From contig NZ_CP084028.1 in assembly GCF_020181595.1 (NCBI RefSeq), forward strand, positions 3,700,575 to 3,711,190: DNA of 10,616 bases. Reading direction: 5' to 3'. This document shows positions 1 to 6,017 of the stretch, in pieces. How positions within the stretch are numbered: position 1 is the stretch's first letter; the number at the start of each line of letters is the position of its first letter. This DNA is from [Mycobacterium] vasticus (GTDB lineage Bacteria; Actinomycetota; Actinomycetes; Mycobacteriales; Mycobacteriaceae). Made by a program: the position numbers and the translations under genes. Below the pieces are notes generated by a model. That model was not told the DNA's origin, searched no databases, and saw only the letters and a list, made by a program, of their open reading frames with translations.

Positions 1-200
1 ATGTTGCGAAACGCGGTCTGCATCTGACCCATGGTGTCCATCGAGGTCCGCTCGGCCAGACCACCCCAACCCGCACCCGAGATGTTGGTCGAGGACGCCC
101 ACATCCGACGGGCCTCATCTTCAACGGTCTGGGCGTGCACATCGAAACGGCCCGCCATGCTGCGCATCGCGTCCGGGTCGGTCATAAATCGTGTTGCCAT
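1..200 (-). CDS. WXG100 protein, EsxM/EsxJ-like (partial, 3' end beyond window)
   Basis: This is the first 66 residues of a small type VII secretion substrate of the ESAT-6/CFP-10 (WXG100) family; the C-terminal third lies off the left edge. The start MATRFMTDP, the segment [16 protein letters not shown] and the turn GAGWGG (W45-G46-G47, the WxG motif) closely resemble the mycobacterial 'QILSS' group (EsxJ, K, M, P, W). These proteins pair with an EsxN/EsxI-type partner, expected next downstream, and are exported by ESX-5 as helical-hairpin heterodimers. The ATG at 200 has a good Shine-Dalgarno sequence (AAGGAG about 8 nt upstream). The PE gene ends 32 bp upstream on the same strand. PE19-esxM-esxN is the order inside the ESX-5 locus of M. 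tuberculosis, but the paralogue cannot be fixed from a partial sequence, so no symbol is given. Confidence 0.92.
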   Translation of the reverse strand, partial: MATRFMTDPDAMRSMAGRFDVHAQTVEDEARRMWASSTNISGAGWGGLAERTSMDTMGQMQTAFRN

Positions 201-232
201 GTTCGTTCTCCTTCTCTGAGTGGGTGTTTCGC

Positions 233-532
233 CTAGCCGGCGGCCGCGGCGTTGGCTGCTTCGGTGGCCGCGTACGAGCCCGCACTCGTGCTGAGCATCG
301 CCACGAACTGTTCGTGGATGGCTGCGGCCTGGGCACTGATCGACTGGTAGAGCTGGGCGTGCGCGGCGAATTGGGCCGCGGTCAGCGCCGAGACCGGATC
401 GGCTGCGGCCGGTACCACGCCCGTCGTGGGACTCGCGGCAGCGGCGTTCACGGCATTGACCGACGCGCCGATCCCTTGTAGGTCGCCGGCCGCTGCGGAG
501 AGCACTTCCGGCTGTGTTGTCACAAACGACAT
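233..532 (-). CDS. PE family protein, PE18/PE19-like
   Basis: This is a complete 99-residue PE-only protein with no PGRS or other tail. It carries the Pro-Glu signature at residues 8-9 ([10 protein letters not shown]), the segment [20 protein letters not shown] near residues 38-57 and the C-terminal type VII export signal YxxxD/E as YAATE at 87-91. It closely resembles PE18 and PE19 of the M. tuberculosis ESX-5 locus. PE proteins fold as a helical pair with a PPE partner and are recognised by an EspG chaperone through the PPE. No PPE gene sits between this PE and the esx gene, so its partner must be encoded elsewhere. The ATG at 532 follows AAAGGAAG at a suitable distance. The lysR gene ends only 38 bp upstream on the same strand, so readthrough is possible. 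Confidence 0.93.
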   Translation of the reverse strand: MSFVTTQPEVLSAAAGDLQGIGASVNAVNAAAASPTTGVVPAAADPVSALTAAQFAAHAQLYQSISAQAAAIHEQFVAMLSTSAGSYAATEAANAAAAG

Positions 533-570
533 CTGTTCTTCCTTTCTCGTGGTGTGTTGACCTGCGGTCG

Positions 571-1533
571 TCAGCAGGCCCGACTGGACGTTGTCCGGGA
601 TAGCTCGCCGGGCCGGTGGCAGCGCTCGGCGGCCAGCTCCCGCAGAGTGGCGATGAGCGCCTCGGTTCCCGGGCTCACGGTGCGCCCGGCAGCGGTGCTG
701 ACGGTGATCGTGTTCTTGACCGACAGCACAATGGGCAGTGCGCACAGGTCGGGATCGCGGTGGCCAAGCGGTTCGGGCAGCAGGCCGACCAGGTCGGCTT
801 CCCCGAGCAGCTGGCGCACTACCGGCAGCGATGTCATTTCGATCCGGTTCTCCGGCAGCGGCATGCCGTGCCGGGCGAACAGATGCTCCACCTCCCGACG
901 CAGACCGGTCTCCGCGCCGGGGATGACCCAGGGTTGCGCCTGCAGATCGGCGAACGTCACCGCGGGCCGCCGCAACAGCGGGTGCGCGGCGCGGGCGAAC
1001 ACCGCGACCGGTTCGGTGTAGAGCGGGGCCTGGGTCTCGGATTCGATCACGGTCGGTCCGCGCCGCCCGACGATGACATCGACCCGGCCCGCGCCCAGCT
1101 CGACCGAGAGCGCCTCCGGGGCGTTCTCCCGGACCACCACGGTCAGGTGGGGGCGCTCGACTTTCAACCGTGCGATCGCCCGCAGCAGCAATTCGTTGGC
1201 CCCGCCGGGGTCGGTGCCGACCACCACGGTTCCCCGGTGCGGATCGGCCAATTCGGTGACGTGCCGCCCGGCTTGAGCGAGCTGCGCCAAAACGGCCCGG
1301 GCGTGCCGGGTGAAGGTCTCGCCGATGAGCGTCGGGGTCACCCCGCGCGGGCCCCGGTCGTAAAGGGACACACCCAGAATCGCCTCGAGGTCGCGCAGCG
1401 TGCGAGTGGCCACCGGCTGGGTGATGTGCAACGCGGCGGCCGCGCCGATCACGCTGCCGTGAGAGGTCAGCACATCCACCAGGACCAGATGGCGCAGCTT
1501 CAACCGGCCGTCCAGCAGCCGAAGCTGGTCCAT
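571..1533 (-). CDS. LysR-family transcriptional regulator (GbpR/PcaQ-like)
   Basis: This 320-residue protein has the normal length and layout of a LysR regulator. An N-terminal winged helix-turn-helix spans about residues 12-71 ([37 protein letters not shown], then [15 protein letters not shown]). A periplasmic-binding-protein-like effector domain follows at about 100-300. The RLKLRHL opening resembles the GbpR/PcaQ subgroup, which responds to sugars or aromatic-acid intermediates; the ligand here is unknown. The reading frame stays open to 1635, but the ATG at 1533 is preferred because GGAG lies 6 nt upstream and the helix-turn-helix starts at the usual distance. A TTGACA-N17-CATACT promoter lies upstream, and a dyad with T-N11-A spacing lies between that promoter and the start, which suggests autoregulation. 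The divergent neighbour encodes a secreted protein and is a candidate target. Confidence 0.9.
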   Translation of the reverse strand: MDQLRLLDGRLKLRHLVLVDVLTSHGSVIGAAAALHITQPVATRTLRDLEAILGVSLYDRGPRGVTPTLIGETFTRHARAVLAQLAQAGRHVTELADPHRGTVVVGTDPGGANELLLRAIARLKVERPHLTVVVRENAPEALSVELGAGRVDVIVGRRGPTVIESETQAPLYTEPVAVFARAAHPLLRRPAVTFADLQAQPWVIPGAETGLRREVEHLFARHGMPLPENRIEMTSLPVVRQLLGEADLVGLLPEPLGHRDPDLCALPIVLSVKNTITVSTAAGRTVSPGTEALIATLRELAAERCHRPGELSRTTSSRAC

Positions 1534-1553
1534 CAGGCTCCGCGTCCCGTTGT

Positions 1554-1568
1554 GTACGTAGAACGTAC
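1554..1568. promoter_or_regulatory. Inverted repeat with LysR-box spacing in the lysR leader
   Basis: GTACGT-AGA-ACGTAC is a perfect 6-bp dyad with a 3-bp centre. It contains T1555-N11-A1567, the spacing typical of LysR-type operators. It lies 20 bp upstream of the lysR start and about 13-27 nt into the predicted lysR transcript, where a bound autoregulator could repress. Binding by this LysR is inferred. Confidence 0.5.
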
Positions 1569-1587
1569 GCTTGTTCGCATAGCGATC

Positions 1588-1616
1588 AGTATGAAATGCT
1601 TCACAGGCGATGTCAA
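1588..1616 (-). promoter_or_regulatory. Predicted promoter of lysR
   Basis: On the minus strand TTGACA (1616-1611) is followed after 17 nt by CATACT (1593-1588), which matches the housekeeping consensus at eleven of twelve positions with ideal spacing. Transcription would start near 1581, leaving a leader of about 48 nt that contains the GTACGT dyad. Prediction from sequence only. Confidence 0.6.
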
Positions 1617-1668
1617 TACGCGAGCTAGCACACATTTCGACGAACTGGACTGTGATGCCGGCTGCAGG

Positions 1669-1698
1669 TTGACAGCGGTGTGACCCACTCCATAATGT
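1669..1698 (+). promoter_or_regulatory. Predicted promoter of the secreted-protein gene
   Basis: TTGACA at 1669-1674 is followed by CATAAT at 1691-1696 (16-nt spacer), or by the mycobacterial TANNNT form TAATGT at 1693-1698 (18-nt spacer). It fires away from the lysR promoter, with 52 bp between the two -35 boxes. The predicted start near 1704 leaves a leader of about 40 nt ending in a strong Shine-Dalgarno sequence. Confidence 0.6.
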
Positions 1699-1731
1699 TC
1701 GTTGTGCGTCTCATCGTACGAATTGCGAACA
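1696..1731. promoter_or_regulatory. Inverted repeat TGTTCG-N24-CGAACA around the transcription start
   Basis: TGTTCG (1696-1701) and CGAACA (1726-1731) are reverse complements that bracket the predicted transcription start of the secreted-protein gene. A further copy, TGTTCGCA, lies at 1572-1579 in the lysR leader and is the reverse complement of TGCGAACA at 1724-1731. The same half-site thus appears in both divergent leaders, as expected for a shared regulator. The arms are short, so chance is possible. Confidence 0.35.
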
Positions 1732-1745
1732 CAAGGAGGTTCTCG

Positions 1746-2159
1746 ATGAAGTTCACCTTGCTCGCGGCGGCCGCCGCCGCCCTCGTCGGCACTGCGACCT
1801 TCGGACTGTCCGGCAGCGACGACGCGGCAGGCTTCACCGGCCGCTACACCTACCTCGCGGCCGACTCCGGCGGCACACCATTCACCACCACCTGGACCGT
1901 CACGTCCTGCGGCAGCAGCTGCGTACACATCACCACCGCGTCCGGCCTGACCGACACCGACGCGCACCTGGAAGGCTCGGAATGGGTCTTCTCCAAATAC
2001 GACGAAGCCGGAATCCGCTGCGACAACCGCAAGGTCTTGCCGGCCACCATCCGGTTCTCCGTCGACCCGGCGTCGTTGCGGGGGAAGTTGCAGCCACAGG
2101 GCGACCCGTGCGGTGGCGCCTCGCGGGAGAGCGGGTTCACCCTCACCAAGCTCGCCTGA
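1746..2159 (+). CDS. Small secreted protein with four cysteines, function unknown
   Basis: This 137-residue protein has a Sec-type signal peptide: Lys2, then a hydrophobic stretch to about residue 21 (MKFTLLAAAAAALVGTATFG), with cleavage likely in the SGSDDAAGF region. The mature part of about 110 residues has cysteines at 55, 59, 92 and 122, enough for two disulfides outside the membrane, and a strand-rich pattern around TTTWTVTSCGSSCVHI. No lipobox is seen at the signal end, so it is probably released or wall-associated rather than a lipoprotein. It resembles a broad group of short mycobacterial exported proteins of unknown role; I do not recognise an enzyme motif. The ATG at 1746 has an ideal Shine-Dalgarno sequence, AAGGAGG, 6 nt upstream. 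A strong predicted promoter precedes it, divergent from lysR, and iclR begins 17 bp after its stop. Confidence 0.85.
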   Translation: MKFTLLAAAAAALVGTATFGLSGSDDAAGFTGRYTYLAADSGGTPFTTTWTVTSCGSSCVHITTASGLTDTDAHLEGSEWVFSKYDEAGIRCDNRKVLPATIRFSVDPASLRGKLQPQGDPCGGASRESGFTLTKLA

Positions 2160-2161
2160 CT

Positions 2162-2167
2162 TACCAT
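2162..2167 (+). promoter_or_regulatory. Possible -10 element for a very short or absent leader of iclR
   Basis: TACCAT matches the mycobacterial -10 form TANNNT. It lies 9 nt before the ATG at 2177, which has no Shine-Dalgarno sequence. A start at 2174-2177 would give a leaderless or nearly leaderless transcript. The spacing is 2-3 nt longer than usual, so this is a weak call; the gene may instead be read from the upstream secreted-protein promoter. Confidence 0.3.
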
Positions 2168-2176
2168 GGCCCCACG

Positions 2177-2998
2177 ATGGCAGTACAGCGCGATGACCTC
2201 GAACCGGCGTCGGCCTCCGGCGACTACGTGCAGTCGCTGGCCCGCGGGCTCAGCGTCATCCGAGCGTTCAGCGACGAGAACCCGCGACAGACCATCAGCG
2301 ACGTCGCCCGGAACTGCGGGCTGTCCCGGCCCGCGGCCCGCCGATTCCTGCTCACGCTGGTCCAGCTGGGCTACGTCGCCACCGACGGCTCCCAGTTCTG
2401 GTTGACCCCGCACGTCCTCGAGCTCGGGTCCAGCTATCTGTCCAGTCTGTCGCTGCCCGACCTGGCTCAGCCCCATCTGACCGAACTGTCCGCGGCGATC
2501 AACGAGTCGTCGTCGGTCGCGGTGCTGGACGGCTTCGACATCGTCTATGTCGCGCGGGTACAGGTCCGCCGGATCATGTCAGCGACGATCGTGGTCGGTA
2601 CCCGGCTGGCCGCACCCGCCACCGCGATGGGGCGGGTCCTGTTGGCGGGCCTGCCACCGGCCAAGCGTGCCGACTGCATGCGGACGATTCCGCTGGTGTC
2701 CTTTTCCAGCGGGACACCTGCGTCGCGCAAGGAGCTGACCGCCGACATCGCGCAGGTAGCCCGGGAGGGCTTCTGCATCATCGACCACCAGACCGACTTC
2801 GGACTGCGTTCGGTCGCGGCTCCGATACGGGACCGCAACCAGAACACCGTTGCGGCGGTGAGCGTTTCGGCGTCGTCGATGACCTACTCAGCCGACGCGA
2901 TCCGCAGCGAACTACTGCCGCAGGTGCTGGCTACCGCGGAGAAGATCAGCATCGACATCGGCCACACCGAGCTCGGCCTGGTCAACCTGCCCGACTAG
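2177..2998 (+). CDS. IclR-family transcriptional regulator, PcaR/PcaU-like
   Basis: This 273-residue regulator has the standard IclR layout. An N-terminal winged helix-turn-helix spans about 15-80 (DYVQSLARGLSVIRAF, ISDVARNCGLSRPAARRFL, YVATDGSQFWLTPHVLELG). An effector-binding domain follows at about 95-260 with the family signatures GTRLAAPATAMGRVLLA (141-157) and EGFCIIDHQTDFGLRSVAAPI (197-217). The sequence around YVQSLARGLSVI and the ATAMGRVLLA helix resembles the PcaR/PcaU/PobR group, which senses beta-ketoadipate pathway aromatic acids. No pca genes are present in the window, so the ligand remains open. The ATG at 2177 gives the normal N terminus; the longer open frame to 1982 overlaps the secreted-protein gene and is not needed. 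The TAG stop overlaps that of the convergent iclR. Confidence 0.9.
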   Translation: MAVQRDDLEPASASGDYVQSLARGLSVIRAFSDENPRQTISDVARNCGLSRPAARRFLLTLVQLGYVATDGSQFWLTPHVLELGSSYLSSLSLPDLAQPHLTELSAAINESSSVAVLDGFDIVYVARVQVRRIMSATIVVGTRLAAPATAMGRVLLAGLPPAKRADCMRTIPLVSFSSGTPASRKELTADIAQVAREGFCIIDHQTDFGLRSVAAPIRDRNQNTVAAVSVSASSMTYSADAIRSELLPQVLATAEKISIDIGHTELGLVNLPD

Positions 2999-3777
2999 CG
3001 CAACACCTGCGACGTCCGGGCGGCCGCTTCGGCGACCAGCGGCACCACCCGTTCGATCGGCACCGAGTTCGCCGCACCAGCCAGGCAGATCGCTGCGACC
3101 GGGCCGTCGGCGCCGTGGACCGCCACCGCCACACTGGGCAGTTCCACCCCGACGAGCACGCGCGTCTGTGCACCGCGGTCGATCGAGATGCCGTGGGCCC
3201 GCCGGATGTGGGCCAGTTCGCGATGCAGGGTGCTCAGGTCCCAGCCCCCACCAGCGCCGGAGCGTGTCAGCTGCCGGCCGAATCGGGCGTCGATCTCCTC
3301 CGGAGACATCCACGCCAGCATCGCCCGCCCGCCGGTGGTCAGGTAGGCCCGCTGCCGGGTGCCGACCCTGGAGGGCAGGGTCGCCGCGAAATGCCCGCCG
3401 ATCTTGTCCAGATAGACCTCGTCGGTGCCCTCCAGCGCCGCAAGGTGCACCACCAGCCCGGTGCGCAGATGAAGTTGGTGCAGGTGCTCCGCGGCCGCCT
3501 TGCGGATCTCGCCGTGCAGCCCATCCTGGCCGCCCAGGCCCAACGCCCGTGAACCCAGACAGTATTGGGCTCCGCGGTACTCCAGCCACTGCAGTCCGAC
3601 CAGCTGCCGCAGGATGCGGTGGGTGGTCGACCTCGGCAACCCGGTACGGGCGACGATCTCGTCAAGGTTCAGCCGTGCCGTCGGCCGCTGTTCGAAGGCG
3701 TCCAGGATCGAGGTCACCCGCTCCACCATCGAGGGCGGAGCCAGCTCTTGGCCCTGAGCGCCGGAGAGCCTGGACAT
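2995..3777 (-). CDS. IclR-family transcriptional regulator
   Basis: This 260-residue protein is a second, different IclR regulator. The winged helix-turn-helix covers about 16-80 (MVERVTSILDAFEQRPTARL, LDEIVARTGLPRSTTHRILRQL, WLEYRGAQYCLGSRALGLG). The effector domain follows at about 90-255, with RAYLTTGGRAMLAWM in place of the usual small-molecule pocket helix and GVELPSVAVAVHGADGPVAAICLAG near 210-234. It starts 9 bp after the SnoaL-like gene and is probably its operon partner, so it is the best candidate to bind the dyad at 4301-4319 and control both divergent units. The start at 3777 has GAGGA almost touching the ATG; an in-frame ATG at 3729 has no better ribosome site. The C-terminal stop overlaps that of the convergent iclR. 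Confidence 0.9.
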   Translation of the reverse strand: MSRLSGAQGQELAPPSMVERVTSILDAFEQRPTARLNLDEIVARTGLPRSTTHRILRQLVGLQWLEYRGAQYCLGSRALGLGGQDGLHGEIRKAAAEHLHQLHLRTGLVVHLAALEGTDEVYLDKIGGHFAATLPSRVGTRQRAYLTTGGRAMLAWMSPEEIDARFGRQLTRSGAGGGWDLSTLHRELAHIRRAHGISIDRGAQTRVLVGVELPSVAVAVHGADGPVAAICLAGAANSVPIERVVPLVAEAAARTSQVLR

Positions 3778-3786
3778 TCCTCGAAT

Positions 3787-4269
3787 TTAGCAGTGCAGCG
3801 CATCCCCCGGCGTCACCTTGAAACCGGGGACGCTCGACAGCGGCATGGTGGCGTCGTACGTGCGCTGGTAGCCGGTGTCGCTGATCTTCCAGCCGTCGGA
3901 GGTGCGGCGGTAGGAGTCGTGGTAGAACGCGGCACCGATCAGCATCAGGTCGTAGTCGGGCATGATCACCCGGTCCTGCAGGTACCAGATGCCCGATGCG
4001 GTGTCGGGTCCGGTCAGGGTGATCTCCGGATGGTTGACCCGGTGTTCGCTGAGCACGTTGATCGGCAGCGAGGACCGCATGAAGTCCACCAACGAGTCGC
4101 GGTCGGTGAACTTGTGCTCGGTGCCCATCGACTTGCCGTAGTCGGCGGTGACGTCCTCGGCCAGCGTTACGGCGAAGTCGGCCCAGTGCTTGGTGTCCAG
4201 CGCCCGCAGATAGCGGTATTTGACCTGCTTGATGGCTTCGATGTCCTCAAGATCACTCACGCCGTCCAT
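3787..4269 (-). CDS. SnoaL/NTF2-like domain protein
   Basis: This 160-residue protein has the single cone-shaped NTF2-like fold of the SnoaL_4 group. It has an N-terminal helix (IEAIKQVKYRYLRALDTKHWADFAVTLAEDV), the HRVNHPEITLTG strand region around 76-87, SGIWYLQDRV (92-101) and a C-terminal strand pair, AAFYHDSYRRTSDGWKISDTGYQRTY. Proteins of this kind act as isomerases, cyclases, hydratases or dehydratases on cyclic or steroid-like ligands, and some have no known activity. His76 and Asp99 are possible pocket residues by position only. The start at 4269 (MDGVSDLEDIEAIK) is preferred over an ATG at 4308, because the longer form would add a low-complexity leader and place the operator-like dyad inside the gene. 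It is the first gene of an apparent operon with iclR, divergent from the SDR-to-FadD operon. Confidence 0.85.
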   Translation of the reverse strand: MDGVSDLEDIEAIKQVKYRYLRALDTKHWADFAVTLAEDVTADYGKSMGTEHKFTDRDSLVDFMRSSLPINVLSEHRVNHPEITLTGPDTASGIWYLQDRVIMPDYDLMLIGAAFYHDSYRRTSDGWKISDTGYQRTYDATMPLSSVPGFKVTPGDALHC

Positions 4270-4300
4270 TGCAGCACACCGGCCCACCCCGGCGGGGGCG

Positions 4301-4319
4301 TATCTCATCCAGCGAGATA
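4301..4319. promoter_or_regulatory. Operator-like dyad between divergent operons
   Basis: TATCTC-atccagc-GAGATA is a perfect 6-bp inverted repeat with a 7-bp centre, giving 19 bp overall. It lies in the 81 bp separating the SnoaL-iclR unit (minus) from the SDR-LLM-SnoaL-SDR-fadD unit (plus). Size and position suit a dimeric repressor such as the adjacent IclR protein. It does not match the KstR or KstR2 operator patterns I know. Confidence 0.55.
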
Positions 4320-4336
4320 ACGCGCGCGCGAAACCA

Positions 4337-4350
4337 CCTCAGGGGTGAGG
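4337..4350 (+). promoter_or_regulatory. Dyad overlapping the ribosome binding site of the first operon gene
   Basis: CCTCA-GGGG-TGAGG is a perfect 5-bp inverted repeat with a 4-nt loop that ends exactly at the ATG at 4351. It embeds the Shine-Dalgarno sequence AGGGG (4341-4345). In RNA it could form a small hairpin that hides the ribosome site; in DNA it could be a second protein site. Either role is inferred. Confidence 0.35.
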
Positions 4351-5151
4351 ATGTTCGGCGTGACTGATCTTTCGAACTACGGGCCGTGGGCCGTGATCGC
4401 CGGCGGGTCCGAGGGTGTCGGCGCCGAATTCGCCCACCTGCTCGCCGCCGCCGGCATCAACCTGGTACTCGTCGCACGCAAGCCCGAACCGCTGGAAGCC
4501 ACCGCCGCGAACTGTCGTGGCCACGGAGTCGAAGTGCGCACGCTGGCAGCCGATCTCACCGACGGCGCCGCTGTCGACCGGCTGATCGAGGCGACCGCCG
4601 AGCTCACCGTCGGCCTGTTGATCTACAACGCCGGAGCCAACACCTGCAGCGAGGAGTTCCTCGACGGGGAGTTGTCCGACTTCGCATCGGTGATCGACTT
4701 GAACGTCACCACCTTGCTCAAACTGGTCCAGCACTACGGCCGCGCCATGCGGGAGCGCCGCGGGGGCGGCATCCTGATGGTCGGGTCGATGGCCGGATAC
4801 CTGGGCTCGGTGCGCCACACCATCTACGGCGGGGTGAAGGCGTTCGGCCGGATCTTCGCCGAGGGGCTCTGGCTGGAGCTGCGTGAGTACAACGTCCACG
4901 TGCTGGAACTGGTGTTGGGGGTGACCCGCACCCCGGCCATGGCGCGGGTCGGGCTGAACTTCGACGTGCCCGGCATGAAGGTCGCCGAGCCCGCCGACGT
5001 CGCCCGCGAAGGTCTCGAGCAGCTACCGCACGGGCCGGTGTTCATCGCCGGCGGCAACGGCGCCGACGTGGAACGCCGCAACAGCCCGGACCGGGCCAAG
5101 GTGGTGCTGGGCACCCATCGCTTCATGCAGAAGCTGATGGGAGAAGACTAG
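4351..5151 (+). CDS. Short-chain dehydrogenase/reductase (SDR)
   Basis: This is a 266-residue classical-length SDR. The Rossmann nucleotide loop is AGGSEGVG (17-24), in place of the common TGxxxGIG; the NAG motif is YNAGA at 92-96; the catalytic set is Ser146 (GSMAG), Tyr159 and Lys163 (YGGVK). VARK after the second strand (residues 41-44) puts a basic residue where NADPH-binding members often have one, so NADP(H) is likelier than NAD(H). The substrate is unknown; the family oxidises or reduces alcohols and ketones, including 3-oxoacyl-CoA and steroids. The ATG at 4351 follows AGGGG by 5 nt; a GTG 6 nt earlier and a GTG at 4360 are alternatives. It is the first gene of a five-gene plus-strand operon, and its TAG stop shares one base with the GTG of the next gene. 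Confidence 0.9.
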   Translation: MFGVTDLSNYGPWAVIAGGSEGVGAEFAHLLAAAGINLVLVARKPEPLEATAANCRGHGVEVRTLAADLTDGAAVDRLIEATAELTVGLLIYNAGANTCSEEFLDGELSDFASVIDLNVTTLLKLVQHYGRAMRERRGGGILMVGSMAGYLGSVRHTIYGGVKAFGRIFAEGLWLELREYNVHVLELVLGVTRTPAMARVGLNFDVPGMKVAEPADVAREGLEQLPHGPVFIAGGNGADVERRNSPDRAKVVLGTHRFMQKLMGED

Positions 5152-6017
5152 TGCGACTGGGGCTTTCGACCCCGGTGGTGGTCCAGACCCCCGGCGTGGC
5201 GTCGGCGTGGGAGAACGGTGCGGGCATCGACGACGTCGTGCGCATCGCCAAGGTCGCCGATGAGCTCGGGTTCGACTACCTGACCTGCTCCGAACACGTC
5301 GCGGTCCCCGCCGACCAGGGCGCAGGCCGCGGGTTCGTCTACTGGGATCCGGTCGCCACCCTGGCCTTCCTGGCCGCGCACACGTCGGGGATCAGGCTGG
5401 CCACCTCCATCGTGGTGCTGGGTTATCACCACCCGCTGGAGATCGCGAAGACCTACGGGACGCTGGACCTGATCAGCGGCGGCCGCGTGGTGCTCGGGGT
5501 GGGCGTGGGCTCGATCGAGGCGGAGTTCGCCATGCTGGGTTCGTCGTGGCCGGACCGCGGCGCCCGCGCCGACGACGCCATCCGCGCGTTGCGTACCTCG
5601 CTGTCGGACCCTCGACCGAGCTACGACGGCCAGTTCTACCGCTTCAGCGACGTCATCGTGGAACCCTGTGCGGTGCAACCACACCTGCCGATCTGGGTGG
5701 GCGGGCGCACCCCACGCTCGCTGCGGCGTGCCGTGCAGTTGTGCGACGGCTGGATGCCGTTCGGGTTGGGCGGCCGCGCACTGACGGAAATGCTTGCGTC
5801 GGTGGATATTCCGGATGGCTTCGACGTCGTGCTCGGGCCTGGACCGTTGGACCCGCTGGGCGATCCTGCCCGAACGGAGCGGCGACTGCGCGGGTTGCGC
5901 GACGTCGGCGCCACCATCATCAACTGCTCGATCACCGCGGAGTCGGTCGGCCACTACTGCGACCAGTTGGCGGCCCTGCGGGCGCTGGCCGACACCATCG
6001 AACAGGAGGACGCATGA
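5151..6017 (+). CDS. Luciferase-like F420-dependent oxidoreductase (LLM class)
   Basis: This 288-residue protein is a TIM-barrel luciferase-like monooxygenase-superfamily enzyme of the mycobacterial F420-dependent group (Rv2161c-like). Typical elements are LGFDYLTCSEHVAVP (39-53), the cofactor-side run from LATSIVVLGYHHPLEIAK (83-100) through TLDLISGGRVVLGVGVGS (104-121), and IWVGGRTPRSLRRAVQLCDG (181-200). Family members move a hydride between reduced coenzyme F420 (or FMN) and an organic substrate in the cytosol. F420 is inferred from the family and the actinobacterial host, not proven. The GTG start at 5151 overlaps the previous stop by one base (TAGTG), and the end overlaps the next gene by 4 bp (ATGA), so translation is probably coupled. 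The substrate is unknown. Confidence 0.88.
   Translation: MRLGLSTPVVVQTPGVASAWENGAGIDDVVRIAKVADELGFDYLTCSEHVAVPADQGAGRGFVYWDPVATLAFLAAHTSGIRLATSIVVLGYHHPLEIAKTYGTLDLISGGRVVLGVGVGSIEAEFAMLGSSWPDRGARADDAIRALRTSLSDPRPSYDGQFYRFSDVIVEPCAVQPHLPIWVGGRTPRSLRRAVQLCDGWMPFGLGGRALTEMLASVDIPDGFDVVLGPGPLDPLGDPARTERRLRGLRDVGATIINCSITAESVGHYCDQLAALRALADTIEQEDA

Noticed and set aside
616..1683. Long plus-strand open frame (355 codons) opposite lysR
   Set aside because: It is antisense to a well-supported LysR protein, rich in Arg, Gly, His and Gln as high-GC shadow frames are, and has no domain signature.
4270..4308. Longer SnoaL-like protein starting at ATG 4308
   Set aside because: It would place half of the operator-like dyad in the coding region and add 13 residues that do not look like part of the NTF2 fold.
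3565..4320. Plus-strand open frame of 251 codons opposite iclR and the SnoaL-like gene
   Set aside because: It runs across two real minus-strand genes and their 9-bp gap and has no recognisable domain.
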